From the NCBI RefSeq assembly GCF_000429105.1, contig NZ_AUBF01000008.1, positions 62,001 to 126,000 on the forward strand: a stretch of DNA of 64,000 nucleotides. Reading direction: 5' to 3'. A program made the position numbers and the translations under genes. This DNA is from Schaalia suimastitidis DSM 15538. GTDB lineage: Bacteria > Actinomycetota > Actinomycetes > Actinomycetales > Actinomycetaceae. The notes under the pieces are model-generated. The model made no database searches. It worked only from the letters and a program-made list of their open reading frames with translations, and was not told where the DNA came from. Positions within the stretch are counted from its first letter, which is position 1, and each line of letters opens with the position of its first letter. Shown piece after piece: positions 35,031 to 44,350 of this stretch.

Positions 35031-35486
35031 GTGTCCACTCCGACACCTGTCGATACCGCGCGCATCGAAAAGATGCTGAGCCGACGCGACATTCATTTTG
35101 GTTCGATCTCAGATTCCGAATTCGCGGTCCCCACCCACAATGCGGTATTCCACATCAACACCTCGAATCCGCAGATACTACAGGTACGCGGGCAATGGCG
35201 TGGTGTTGCTGCAGACGGATCATCCTTTGCGCTACTCGCCGAACAAATCGCACAGTGCAATGCCACACGCACCGGACCGAAAGCCTACCTTGCACCCTTT
35301 GAAGACGGGGAACACTTCGGCTTGATCGCAGAGTCAAATATCGTTGCCACTGCTGGCCTCACCCCCACTCAATTGGACACCTTTTTCGAATCATCCATGT
35401 CACTCATCATGTGTTTCTTCCGTGATCTTGAAGCCGCATGTCCATCCCTTGTGACGTGGGATGACAATGAGGAGGTTGAGCCGTGA
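35031..35486 (+). CDS. YbjN domain protein (first of a pair)
   Basis: The GTG at 35,031 has AGGAGGAATC upstream. The 151-residue protein has the YbjN-type alpha/beta layout: IEKMLSRRDIHFGSISDSEFAVPTHNAVFHI, then a second strand-rich half GEHFGLIAESNIVATAGLTPTQLDTFFESSMSLIM and an acidic tail. YbjN-like proteins resemble type III secretion chaperones in fold; actinobacterial members are common and poorly understood. It overlaps the next gene, another YbjN-like protein, by four bases, so the two are likely made together and may form a heterodimer. Confidence 0.75.
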   Translation: MSTPTPVDTARIEKMLSRRDIHFGSISDSEFAVPTHNAVFHINTSNPQILQVRGQWRGVAADGSSFALLAEQIAQCNATRTGPKAYLAPFEDGEHFGLIAESNIVATAGLTPTQLDTFFESSMSLIMCFFRDLEAACPSLVTWDDNEEVEP

Positions 35487-35959
35487 GCGTTCCATTCGCC
35501 GTTCCCGACAACGACACAACACCATGGCCGCTGGACTTTGAACGTCTACTCAAGACCATGAATGACATGGATTACGCAGCCGACATCCTCGTCCCAGGCA
35601 AGGCAGCCGGCGCAGTCTTCGACAAGGTTCCTTTCCTTTTCTCCATTGACTCAACGGGCCGCTTCCTCTCAATCCGCGCAATTTGGGATACAGGCATGAC
35701 ACCTGCGGAGGTCTCCTCGTGGGTTTTTGCTGCTTGCGACAGTTGGAATCGCGAAAAATACTTCCCCACAATGTACTGGGTCAACGGAGAGGACGGCCAC
35801 GTCCAAATATGTGCCGACTTCGCCGTCGATACTGCCGCCGGGCTTTCAAATGTGCAACTCAAAGACAACCTCGCAGCGGGCCTCTCAACGGGTATCACCG
35901 CCATTGAGTACATCCAACAGGCATGCGAGCAATGCGGTACCGGTGACACCACCAACTGA
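35483..35959 (+). CDS. YbjN domain protein (second of a pair)
   Basis: This 158-residue protein starts at the GTG that overlaps the stop of the first YbjN gene. [25 protein letters not shown] and [37 protein letters not shown] fit the same YbjN family. The two paralogues differ greatly in sequence, so the duplication is old. The downstream helicase frame begins inside its 3' end, which suggests a three-gene operon. No function can be assigned from sequence alone. Confidence 0.78.
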   Translation: MSVPFAVPDNDTTPWPLDFERLLKTMNDMDYAADILVPGKAAGAVFDKVPFLFSIDSTGRFLSIRAIWDTGMTPAEVSSWVFAACDSWNREKYFPTMYWVNGEDGHVQICADFAVDTAAGLSNVQLKDNLAAGLSTGITAIEYIQQACEQCGTGDTTN

Positions 35960-38525
35960 CGCCCCGACCTTTGGGCAGCAGGCGCCGCAAACCCAAGAAC
36001 ACCCGCTGGTGGAGCTGTTGCGCACACTCGCCGAAGGTGACGACCGCCTCGTATCGGTGACCACACTGCCGGCCAGGTCCGCCTCCTATGCTGCGTGGCC
36101 CGATTGGATAAACGCCGATGTGCGCGCAGCATGGGCAGCCCGTGGCGTGAAAAATCCGTGGTCACACCAGGTCCAGGCTTTAGAAGCGTTACATAATGGC
36201 CACGATATCGTGCTGGCAACCGGGACCGGTTCTGGAAAATCCATGGCAGCCTGGGCGCCGATCCTTAGCGACTTGGCGACAACGAGCCATTCACAAAGGA
36301 TCTCTGATGTCCACCGTCGCCCCACCTGCTTGTATATCGCGCCAACAAAGGCCCTTGCTGCCGACCAATTGGATGCCTTACAGCGCCTCTTACGGGGTAC
36401 GACCACGCTCGACAGCACTGCCGACAAGCCCTCGCCGCTGACGATGGTGCGAGCCGCGACGGCGGACGGGGATACGCCTCGTGAAGCAAAGGAATGGGCG
36501 CGTTCCCACGCGGATCTTCTGCTGACAAACCCCGATTATCTTCACCATGTCATGCTGCCTGGGCACGAGCGGTGGCGACGTTTCTTGGCCTCGCTACGCT
36601 ACGTGGTCATTGACGAATTGCACTATTGGCGGGGCGTAACAGGCAGTCATATTGCGCTAGTGATGCGCCGTCTGCTGCGGATTGCGCGGCGCCTAGGCGC
36701 CAACGTTCGCGTCATCATGTTGTCGGCAACCGTACGAGACCCCGCTAGTGTTGGCCAAGCGATGACAGGCAGGCCATGCGTCGCCATTGATACGGACGGG
36801 TCACCTGCTGGGCAACACCATATTGTCCTGTGGCAAGGTGCGCAGATCCTTGACCCTGACACGGTCGATATCGACCACTATCTACGCGCCGTAACGGCTG
36901 CTGAACAGGCTAAACGTGCAGCAGAATTAGGTAGCGATGGACGTGGCGACCAGGGGCCAATGGACCCTGCGCTCCTGTATGCGCCGATGCAGCGCCGTTC
37001 AGCACAGACCGAAGCAGCCATCCTCACGTCGGCAATGGTCTCTCAAGGTGCGCGTCTGCTTACCTTTGTGCGTTCACGTGCGGGGGCCGAGGCGGTAGCT
37101 GCGCAGGTACATGAGCGTTTACGGTCGCTTTCGCACCAGTACGCTGATGCGGTATCAGCCTATCGTGGCGGGTATTTGCCCAATGAGCGACGTGCTTTAG
37201 AACAAGCGCTGCGACAAGGAGATATTCGTGCACTCGCGACGACCTCTGCTTTGGAATTGGGGGTGGACGTCTCGGGCTTGGATGCCACGATTACCGCTGG
37301 GTGGCCGGGTACGCGTGCCTCTTTCTGGCAGCAGGCTGGCCGCGCGGGCCGCGCCGGTTCCGAAGGGGTTTCGGTGTTGGTGGCCTCTGAGAATCCTTTA
37401 GATACCTATCTGGTGCACCATGGTGAGGAAATTTTTGAGCAGGTTGAAGCTGCCGTCATTGATCCGAATAACCCGTGGGTACTGGCTCCTCATCTGTGTG
37501 CCGCTGCTGCAGAGTTCCCGCTTGTAGCACCGCACCTGGATAATGGGGACGATCTGAGCATTTTTGGCCCTTCTGCGCCAGCGGTTTTAGCTCGGCTCAC
37601 TGATGATGCGTTGCTCAAGCGTCGCGACGCAGGGTGGTTTTGGGATGCGACACGGAAGGAACGCCCCAGTGACCTCACCGATTTGCGAGGCGCCGGTGGC
37701 GACGTGCAAATCATCGACGTGCGTTCGGGTGCCGTGATTGGCACCGTGGATAACACATCGGCTGATGCGCAGGTCTTTCCCGATGCGATCTATGTCCATC
37801 AGGGCCGCACCTTCCACGTCTTGTCATTGGCGCCGCTCCTTCAAGGTGCCTCAGGCGAGTCGGATGACCGTCAACGCGTCGCCATGGTCGAGGAGGTGCG
37901 CACACCACTGCGTACGCGCGCCAAACAGCATGTGTCGGTGGACATTATAGGTGTTGAGGCATCGTGGACAAGTCCCGATGGTGCTGTGACATGGCATTTT
38001 GGCCCTGTTGTTGTGTCAACGAAGGTCACCGATTTTGATCTGTTGCGCCTACCCGGTCTCGACTTTATCCGCAACCAGGAGTTGTCACTTCCAACGCACC
38101 GTTTGGACACGAAAGCGGTGTGGTACACGCTCACTGCCAGTTCTGTTGCACGCATGGGAATAGCTGACGCTGACCTACCTGGGGCACTTCATGCCGCAGA
38201 ACATGCCTCAATCGCGATGTTGCCCCTACTGGCACGATGCGACCGGTGGGATCTGGGTGGCTTGTCGGCTGCGTTACATCCCGACACGAATGCACCAACA
38301 GTATTTGTCCACGACGCCTATCGAGGCGGTGCAGGCCACGCACAAACCGGGTTCGATCGCCTCGCGCAGTGGATGACGTCCACGCTTGAGGTAGTGTCCA
38401 CCTGCGCATGTAGTGATGGGTGTCCGCGGTGTATCCAATCTCCAAAGTGCGGCAATGGCAATGATCCTTTGTCGAAAGACGGGGCCATCGCGCTCTTGAC
38501 TTTCCTTGTCCAGCATTGTCCGTGA
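35943..38525 (+). CDS. MrfA/YprA-like DEAD/DEAH helicase with C-terminal Cys cluster
   Basis: Taking the GTG at 35,943 gives 860 residues. It has Walker [10 protein letters not shown] (about residue 95), [10 protein letters not shown], box [10 protein letters not shown] (about 225), SATVRDP, and motif [12 protein letters not shown]. The C-terminus has [20 protein letters not shown], four conserved Cys as in the DUF1998/MZB region of MrfA. MrfA of Bacillus is a DNA helicase for repair of mitomycin damage. The start is uncertain because no good ribosome binding site is visible; the frame is open much further up, inside the YbjN gene. It is transcribed with the YbjN pair. Confidence 0.88.
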   Translation: MTPPTDAPTFGQQAPQTQEHPLVELLRTLAEGDDRLVSVTTLPARSASYAAWPDWINADVRAAWAARGVKNPWSHQVQALEALHNGHDIVLATGTGSGKSMAAWAPILSDLATTSHSQRISDVHRRPTCLYIAPTKALAADQLDALQRLLRGTTTLDSTADKPSPLTMVRAATADGDTPREAKEWARSHADLLLTNPDYLHHVMLPGHERWRRFLASLRYVVIDELHYWRGVTGSHIALVMRRLLRIARRLGANVRVIMLSATVRDPASVGQAMTGRPCVAIDTDGSPAGQHHIVLWQGAQILDPDTVDIDHYLRAVTAAEQAKRAAELGSDGRGDQGPMDPALLYAPMQRRSAQTEAAILTSAMVSQGARLLTFVRSRAGAEAVAAQVHERLRSLSHQYADAVSAYRGGYLPNERRALEQALRQGDIRALATTSALELGVDVSGLDATITAGWPGTRASFWQQAGRAGRAGSEGVSVLVASENPLDTYLVHHGEEIFEQVEAAVIDPNNPWVLAPHLCAAAAEFPLVAPHLDNGDDLSIFGPSAPAVLARLTDDALLKRRDAGWFWDATRKERPSDLTDLRGAGGDVQIIDVRSGAVIGTVDNTSADAQVFPDAIYVHQGRTFHVLSLAPLLQGASGESDDRQRVAMVEEVRTPLRTRAKQHVSVDIIGVEASWTSPDGAVTWHFGPVVVSTKVTDFDLLRLPGLDFIRNQELSLPTHRLDTKAVWYTLTASSVARMGIADADLPGALHAAEHASIAMLPLLARCDRWDLGGLSAALHPDTNAPTVFVHDAYRGGAGHAQTGFDRLAQWMTSTLEVVSTCACSDGCPRCIQSPKCGNGNDPLSKDGAIALLTFLVQHCP

Positions 38526-38693
38526 TAGTACGCGCTGCACCCTGGTAGAACGTGCGCGGAGCCGATGGTGTAAGCATTTCTCTGTGTGACATACCCACAG
38601 GCGTCACATGGCCAGCGTCACGCACTCAACTTCGTGTAACGCCTCGATGCCTAGTTTTCCCGTTGTGACGTGACTACGCGCAAGGTCGCCAGG

Positions 38694-39164
38694 CTACTCC
38701 CCTTCTTGCGGACCTGCCCGTGCTTTGCCACTCACATACGGCGCAATGCCCAAATGCGTAACAGTAGACAAGGCAACCCGTTGCCTTAATTCGAGGCGAA
38801 TATCGGTACCAGCTACTTCACAGCGAATCAGCTCGGCACCGTTAGCCGACGCGACCTGCTGGGCACGATCGCATGGCTGTTGCGCCACCGCTGACATGTC
38901 AGCGACTGCTGAGATATCGGCACCTGCTAATGCAGACAGATCAGCAATTGCATTGACGCGCGCCTGAGCATAGTGAAGCGCAGAAACCACCAAAAGTGCA
39001 CCCAAAAGGACAATTGCCACCACGAGTACACCCACTGTGGCAACAGTGCCGGAGCCTCTTTCCCTCTGATCTGCGCATCTGCACGCCCGGAGTCGGAAGT
39101 TGTGTTTACTCAGGCAGGTCGCAGTGGTGTTGATCCACCGCATCGAAAGAAGTGGCGCAGTCAT
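38694..39164 (-). CDS. TadG/Rv3654c-like pilus-locus protein
   Basis: The ATG at 39,164 overlaps the TadE-like stop (ATGA), giving 156 residues. After a basic N-terminal part comes RERGSGTVATVGVLVVAIVLLGALLVVSALHYAQARVNAIADLSALAGA, the N-terminal helix and following pattern of TadE/TadG-like pseudopilin proteins in actinobacteria (Rv3654c type). It is probably a minor component of the Tad pilus. The external part has two Cys (CDRA, RCEV) that may form a disulfide. It is the last gene of the locus. Confidence 0.72.
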   Translation of the reverse strand: MTAPLLSMRWINTTATCLSKHNFRLRACRCADQRERGSGTVATVGVLVVAIVLLGALLVVSALHYAQARVNAIADLSALAGADISAVADMSAVAQQPCDRAQQVASANGAELIRCEVAGTDIRLELRQRVALSTVTHLGIAPYVSGKARAGPQEGE

Positions 39165-39517
39165 GGGAGATGGCTTTCCATGAGTGTGGTCACCGAACAC
39201 TGGGCGACACCTCCTGGTAGCAATTCGCGACCAAGATGAGCAGTGGCAGTGGCGGTAATCCATCGTCCATTCACACTGACCGACACTGAGGGGTCAGCCA
39301 AGGTGAGGCCAGTGGAAGCGGCGCGCGCAACGTCACGGGCTGTTTGGCAGGCCTTTACCCTAGCGATACCTGCACTGACCACTGCAACGACGATAGCAAG
39401 GACGATCACCACCGCAACCATGCCGATCGCTATTTCGACGGTAGCCATCCCCTCTTCATTGCTAGACGCACGGTTGCGTTCCCGTTGTGTAGTGGCGCGC
39501 CGCCTCACCGTACTCAT
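39161..39517 (-). CDS. TadE-like minor pilin
   Basis: The 118-residue protein has a basic leader ending NEEGMATVEIAIGMVAVVIVLAIVVAVV. The Glu five residues after the Gly, within a long hydrophobic helix, is typical of prepilins processed by a TadV-type peptidase. It should be a minor component of the Tad pilus. It overlaps the pilin gene upstream by four bases and the TadG-like gene downstream by four, so the three are one coupled unit. Confidence 0.78.
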   Translation of the reverse strand: MSTVRRRATTQRERNRASSNEEGMATVEIAIGMVAVVIVLAIVVAVVSAGIARVKACQTARDVARAASTGLTLADPSVSVSVNGRWITATATAHLGRELLPGGVAQCSVTTLMESHLP

Positions 39518-39747
39518 AGCGACAATGCCTGCTCAATAATGTTTTGCAGAGCTGCACGCATACCGTCTGATTTGAGAATGACCAATAGCAGTCCAGCAAA
39601 TGCTGCGGCAGCAACCGCACCAATGGCGTATTCCACCGTAGTGGAACCTTCTTCGGCATCATCTGCCTTGCGCCTAGCGATCGTGTCAGGCACGGACCTA
39701 CTTAGGTTATTTCTGACGCTCATTGCGTTGCGAAGCGTATTCATCAT
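39514..39747 (-). CDS. DUF4244 Flp-type major pilin
   Basis: The 77-residue protein has a leader of about 34 residues ending DAEEGSTTVEYAIGAVAAAAFAGLLLVILKS. The Gly-Ser junction with Glu at +5 (mature STTVEYA) is the class III signal of Flp pilins, and the composition fits DUF4244, the actinobacterial Flp family. It is likely the main pilus subunit. The start has AAAGGAGG upstream, the strongest ribosome binding site in the locus, as expected for an abundant subunit. A gap of 229 bases separates it from tadB-C upstream. Confidence 0.83.
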   Translation of the reverse strand: MMNTLRNAMSVRNNLSRSVPDTIARRKADDAEEGSTTVEYAIGAVAAAAFAGLLLVILKSDGMRAALQNIIEQALSL

Positions 39748-39976
39748 GGGACCTCCTTTGGGTAAACCGGTATTTCCGGTACCACCACCATGCGACTGCT
39801 CCTAGCCGCCCGCGAGCGCACGTCTATGGTTTGTGGAAATACGAAAGACGACCAATGCGTCTTGTGGAAAAGTGCCGGTTGTCCACTGTGCAAAACGGCC
39901 ACTGTGAGTGTGTCGGCGCCTACCCAGTCGACCGATGCTCATGCAGTGCAGTCGTTGCAGCTGTCGTGACCACATA
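39748..39976. other. Gap inside the Tad locus, likely pilin promoter
   Basis: The 229 bases between the TadB-C fusion and the pilin gene hold no gene I can support. A separate promoter for the pilin genes is likely here. Confidence 0.4.
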
Positions 39977-41131
39977 TCACTGTGCGAATATCCCAGATTC
40001 GACAAGGAAAAGCACAATCGGCACCACACCTAAGGCAATGAATGCTGGTAGCAGGCAGGCACCAAGCGGCAGTACAAGACGCACTCCCAGTTTTTCTGCA
40101 TCTATTCGCGCCTCAACAAGACGGCGTGCACGAATCTGCGCCGCTGTACGTGCCAGCAGCACAGTTGGTGACGCGCCATCACACCAGGCTGGTTCCAAAC
40201 TCTGCGCAAGTATATTCCACGGCTCGTCCACACCTCGCCATGCTCCCCTCCATGACATACCAACGCGCAGACGTCGCCCGATGGCGGCTACCGCAGTGTC
40301 TTCACACGCATTTCCAAGAGCTTCGATCACGGTGGGGATTGCTGCCCCAGCCTCAAGTCCAGCCGTCGCTAAATCGCAGATCATGGGCCCATCGAGGCCG
40401 TAGCGCACGCTGTGGCGTGCGCGGCGCAACAGCGTTGTAGTGATCCCCAGTCCGCTGACGAAAAAGGCCACACCTACCGCCAGGCTGATGCTCCCTGACG
40501 CGCCATCACCAAATCGGGCGATCGGATTGGCGCCGATGACCTGCGCTAAGGCCACACCCACCAGCGGCATCGCAACGAGTATGCGCGCCGAGGTGAGGGC
40601 ACCTGCCGCTGCCACAGCTCGGGCATCGTGGGCGGCCTCGGCCTCGTCAATACCTGCAGCAGTCGACTCAAGGATGTCCGCAAGTGGTGCACCCGCATGT
40701 GCGGTGTAGCGACAGGCGATTAGGAGGGCACGTGCTGTGCGCGCAACGGCGGCTCGTCGTCGACGCACGACGTGCACCATTCCCAAGTCACCCCAGCGTC
40801 GCTCTGCCAGAGCGTGAAGTACCTCGGGTATGCCTGTCCCATCGGCTTCAAGTAGTGTTGCGTCCTGTCCCATATTGAGTCGCGCCCAGGAACGTTGCCA
40901 TGCCTGAACGGTCGAGTTGCCTGCACGTATTCGCGCGGCCACTTCCACGCACAGCAGGGCAAGTGTGGCTTCATCAAGGCGCACCGAGGAAGAACGTCGT
41001 GCTCCCAGCCCACGGTGGTGCCCACTGCGGCCAATCCGTTGACGGATGCGCTGTGCCCGATAGATCTGTTCACCCAGCCAGGTGAGAACACTCAGTGTTG
41101 CCACGACGCTGAGGATTCGTACGTTGTCCAT
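39977..41131 (-). CDS. tadB: TadB-TadC fusion, pilus inner-membrane platform
   Basis: The 384-residue protein contains two GspF-like units. The first (about 110-210) has GAPLADILESTAAGIDEAEAAHDARAVAAAGALTSARILVAMPLVG. The second (about 255-380) has GLEAGAAIPTVIEALGNA and ends LGVRLVLPLGACLLPAFIALGVVPIV, a C-terminal TadC pattern. In many Tad systems these are two genes of about 300 residues each; here both are shortened and joined. The product should anchor the TadA motor to the membrane. The symbol covers only part of the fusion. It begins 15 bases after the tadA stop. Confidence 0.78.
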   Translation of the reverse strand: MDNVRILSVVATLSVLTWLGEQIYRAQRIRQRIGRSGHHRGLGARRSSSVRLDEATLALLCVEVAARIRAGNSTVQAWQRSWARLNMGQDATLLEADGTGIPEVLHALAERRWGDLGMVHVVRRRRAAVARTARALLIACRYTAHAGAPLADILESTAAGIDEAEAAHDARAVAAAGALTSARILVAMPLVGVALAQVIGANPIARFGDGASGSISLAVGVAFFVSGLGITTTLLRRARHSVRYGLDGPMICDLATAGLEAGAAIPTVIEALGNACEDTAVAAIGRRLRVGMSWRGAWRGVDEPWNILAQSLEPAWCDGASPTVLLARTAAQIRARRLVEARIDAEKLGVRLVLPLGACLLPAFIALGVVPIVLFLVESGIFAQ

Positions 41132-41146
41132 GGTCGGTGCCTTGTC

Positions 41147-42400
41147 TTATGTGTCAATTCCGAGGCGCCGACACAGGCTCTCCCAGCCGGGTCCGAGGTG
41201 TTCAGAACCGTCAGCGTCGATCTTTATGGCACTCATGCAGGTAAGGGTTCCTTCGCGCAGGTCAAATATGCCCACCTGCCCCACCCACCGATGTCCTGGG
41301 TATTCAGGTGTCTTCCCTGCGGTTCGACGCATGTGAATCACAGCGTCGAGTGCGGCGATCGTTTGTACGCTCACCGCTTGTGGGCTCATGGAGGCCAGCG
41401 ATCCCAGCGCGATGAGGCGGGCAGGCACGTCTTCAACGCTGTTGGCGTGGACAGTAGCAAGCCCACCGTCATGGCCCGTATTGAGTGCGGTCAGAACTTC
41501 CCGTACTTCAGCTCCGCGGCATTCTCCAAGGACGAGGCGGTCGGGGCGCATCCGCATCGCGGCACGTACCAGGTCCACGAGGGTTACCGCACCTGCGCCT
41601 TGGATATTTGCTGTGCGTTCTTGAAGGGATACCACGTGGGGATGGTCGGGTCGAAGCTCAGCTACTTCTTCTATGCAGATGATGCGCTGATCGTGTGGGA
41701 CCAGCGCCAGCAGGGCGGCCAGCAGGGTTGTTTTACCTGAGCCTGTGGCGCCGGAAATCAAAATATTGGCCCGCCTATCCACCATCGCTTCAAGCAGACG
41801 TGCCATCCGCTTGTTGATACTGCCCTGCTGACACATTTGCGGGAAATTCACCGCCGAAGGCCCAAAGGAGCGTAGGGATATCAGTGTGCCGTCGCGCGAA
41901 ATGGGTGGCAGTACCGCATGGAGGCGAACACCTCCGGGTAGGGTACCGTCCACTACTGGGCACGCATCGTCGAGGCGTCTGCCGCAGGCGGCGGCCATGC
42001 GGGTAGCAAGTGCCCGCACCTTGTTTTCGTCGCCAAGGCTGACACCGAGGTTTTCTATCCCGCTCCCCCGGTCTACCCATACGTTGCCTGCGACAACGAA
42101 AACGTCGCTGACTGCAGGGTCGGCGAGGATTGCGGCCAGTACTGGTTCCGTTCCGGCAGCGATGGCGCGTGCTTCGTATTCCAATGCGGCATATTCGCTG
42201 CTTCCTGCACCTGGCCGCAAAGCTTTGCGTGCTGATTCGTCGGCCTTCGCACCGTCAGCAATGGCGCGGAGCATCGTTTCGCGCCGCTGCACTGCTTCAC
42301 TGTGCTGCACCGAATCGTTGCGCTGCACAGGTTCGCGGCGTTGCATTCCTCTGTCGAGTGGTACGCCCACCCGCGGTGGCACGTATCGGCTGATACTCAT
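41147..42400 (-). CDS. tadA: TadA/CpaF secretion ATPase
   Basis: From ATG 42,400 the protein has 417 residues. An unusual N-terminal stretch is rich in Arg and Gln (RREPVQRNDSVQHSEAVQRRE). The ATPase core has Walker A ISGATGSGKTTLLAALL, the Asp/Glu box CIEEVAELRPDHPHVVSL, and Walker B/His box PDRLVLGECRGAEVREVLTALNTGHDGGLATVHANS. It powers assembly of the Tad pilus from the cytoplasmic face. The ATG overlaps the stop of the CpaE-like gene upstream. Confidence 0.92.
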   Translation of the reverse strand: MSISRYVPPRVGVPLDRGMQRREPVQRNDSVQHSEAVQRRETMLRAIADGAKADESARKALRPGAGSSEYAALEYEARAIAAGTEPVLAAILADPAVSDVFVVAGNVWVDRGSGIENLGVSLGDENKVRALATRMAAACGRRLDDACPVVDGTLPGGVRLHAVLPPISRDGTLISLRSFGPSAVNFPQMCQQGSINKRMARLLEAMVDRRANILISGATGSGKTTLLAALLALVPHDQRIICIEEVAELRPDHPHVVSLQERTANIQGAGAVTLVDLVRAAMRMRPDRLVLGECRGAEVREVLTALNTGHDGGLATVHANSVEDVPARLIALGSLASMSPQAVSVQTIAALDAVIHMRRTAGKTPEYPGHRWVGQVGIFDLREGTLTCMSAIKIDADGSEHLGPGWESLCRRLGIDT

Positions 42401-43350
42401 GGTCCGATGTCCCTCACGTCTTGGTGGGTCAGGCGATGAACGAGGCGCAGCCACGAGGCGCGACCACGCGGGCATCGCTGTACATGCGATGGCCCATCGG
42501 TGGCTTGATCAAGCAATGCACGTGCCAGCGGCCACGTCTTGCCAGTGGTCAGGAGTGCCAGCGGCACCTGCGGTGCCCACCGGCTAAGTGCGATGCAGGC
42601 GGCCTCAATGGAGTCAGCTCTGCCCGATCCGCACAGAATTAGTGCGTCGACCCACTCAATTGCCTTGTGTGCGCGGTCATCCCAGCGGCCCACATCTAGC
42701 AAGGTGACATGCGTAGTCAGCGCCTCCAAGACTTTTACTATCCGCACGTCGTCAGCACATGCGGCACCGTGATGGTTGCTTTCAAGGACTCTGAAGGTTC
42801 CACATGCTGGCAGCGCCGATGCCATCTCAGGCAGGTATGTGTCTTCGTTGGCGTCAAGATCTGCCCAGAAGATCCCATTCGTATCAGGGCAATATGTCGC
42901 GTCGCCGGCAGCATTGATGACAACTGGCTGGTATGTACTTTTGGATGCAGCCAAAGCCCGCGCGCAGGCGCTCACGACCTGTGGTGGTGTATCACGGCGC
43001 CCATAACCAGCAAATGCCAAGCGAAGTGCGTGTTTCGCATTGTCGGGGGAGCCACCCCCAAGGGTTGCCTCAATGAGCGTAAGCAGCACGGCCTCGTCAC
43101 GCGGCAGTTGTATGCCGCCGCCTGAACCCACATGGATTGCTGTCACGAAGCGACTACGCCACCATTGGCACGCATCGATCGTGCCACATAGGGCAAGCGC
43201 GACGTCGTCACCGTCTTGTCGTTGTTGCAGGACGGTGAGTGAAGGGGCGCCCGCCTTTAGCGGCAGGCGGGCGATAAGGGCACGCAGGGCGCGCAGGTCT
43301 GCACGTGTTAAGTCGTCGCCCACAATGTGGGGGCCAAGGCGTTGCTGCAC
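42397..43350 (-). CDS. CpaE/TadZ-like (Ssd) protein without a P-loop
   Basis: I chose GTG 43,350, which has AAAGGAGA at good spacing, over the first ATG at 43,386. The 317-residue protein precedes tadA in the place where actinobacteria carry the CpaE/Ssd gene. It retains fold hints such as THVTLLDVGRWDDRAHKAIEWVDALILCGSGRADSIEAACIAL, the part after switch II of ParA/MinD ATPases. I cannot find the KGGVGKT-type motif, so it is likely an inactive relative. TadZ-type proteins place the pilus machine at the pole. It starts the Tad operon. Confidence 0.65.
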   Translation of the reverse strand: MQQRLGPHIVGDDLTRADLRALRALIARLPLKAGAPSLTVLQQRQDGDDVALALCGTIDACQWWRSRFVTAIHVGSGGGIQLPRDEAVLLTLIEATLGGGSPDNAKHALRLAFAGYGRRDTPPQVVSACARALAASKSTYQPVVINAAGDATYCPDTNGIFWADLDANEDTYLPEMASALPACGTFRVLESNHHGAACADDVRIVKVLEALTTHVTLLDVGRWDDRAHKAIEWVDALILCGSGRADSIEAACIALSRWAPQVPLALLTTGKTWPLARALLDQATDGPSHVQRCPRGRASWLRLVHRLTHQDVRDIGP

Positions 43351-43514
43351 CGGATCTCCTTTCTCCTCATATGTAGTTGAGCGCATTAGGTGAGCCAGAG
43401 TGCGCCAAGACTGCTAAGGTGTGGAAAACTGTCAAATCGATAGTTATTGTGAAAACATGACGATGTCTTTCCACATGGCTGCACCGACGCGCCATGACGA
43501 GCAGGAGTTGGATA

Positions 43515-44324
43515 ATGAGTGAGCCACATCGACCAGCGGGACACCCCCCTCGTGGCGCAGCATTTTTCGACCTCGACAAAACCATCCTCGCCACCGCAGC
43601 AGCAATGGCATTGCGCCGCTCACTGCGCCAAGCAGGGATGCTGAGCCGCCGCGCACTGGCCGCCGCCGTGCTGCTCCACATTCCTTATCTTCTGCGCGGA
43701 GCGGACGATTCACGTATGCAGCAAATGGCCCAAAGTATGGGGTCACTTGCTAAAGGCTGGGATGCGCGGGCATTGGAGGAACTTGTCGTTGCCTGTGTTG
43801 ACGAAGCACTCATCCCGCAGTGTTTCGTTGGTGCCCTTGACGAAATCAAACGCCACCAACTTGACGGCACTCCGGTGGTCCTTGCCTCTGCATCCGTTGG
43901 TGAAATGGTGCGCCCAATCGCTACTGCCCTCGGTGCGCAACACGCCATTGGGTCTGTTGCCGAATGCGACGACGAGGGGCATTTCACTGGCACAATCCCG
44001 CATTTCAACTACGCGGAGAATAAGGCACGTGCCTGCGCGGAATTGGCCGCGGAGCAGGGGTGGGATCTCAACGAATCGTGGGCGTATTCTGATTCCATTA
44101 CTGATGTTCCCTTGCTGGAACTCGTTGGTCACCCGGTGGCCGTCAACCCCGATGCAGCGCTGGCGAAGGTCGCTAAGGAGCGTGGCTGGGAAATGATGAC
44201 CTTTAAACGCACGATCCATGAAGATCATGTGGGCTTGTATGTCGCCATCGCTGCCGCGGTCCTTACCGGTGTGAGCGTGACCGCTGCCTTGGCCGCGTGG
44301 GCTATTCGCACCAAACGCCACTAA
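43515..44324 (+). CDS. HAD-IB family phosphatase with C-terminal membrane helix
   Basis: ATG 43,515 follows GGAG; an ATG seven codons earlier is less likely. The 269-residue protein has HAD motif I FFDLDKT, motif II VLASASVGE, a Lys in NYAENKARA and motif III YSDSITDVPLLELVGHPVAVNPD, all of the SerB-like HAD-IB family. A helix near the C-terminus (GLYVAIAAAVLTGVSVTAALAAWAI) would anchor it in the membrane. Such proteins often sit beside Tad loci in actinobacteria and may act on a lipid or small phosphate. It is divergent from the Tad operon. Confidence 0.85.
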   Translation: MSEPHRPAGHPPRGAAFFDLDKTILATAAAMALRRSLRQAGMLSRRALAAAVLLHIPYLLRGADDSRMQQMAQSMGSLAKGWDARALEELVVACVDEALIPQCFVGALDEIKRHQLDGTPVVLASASVGEMVRPIATALGAQHAIGSVAECDDEGHFTGTIPHFNYAENKARACAELAAEQGWDLNESWAYSDSITDVPLLELVGHPVAVNPDAALAKVAKERGWEMMTFKRTIHEDHVGLYVAIAAAVLTGVSVTAALAAWAIRTKRH

Positions 44325-44350
44325 TGCCATTGGCACACCTATCGGTACAC

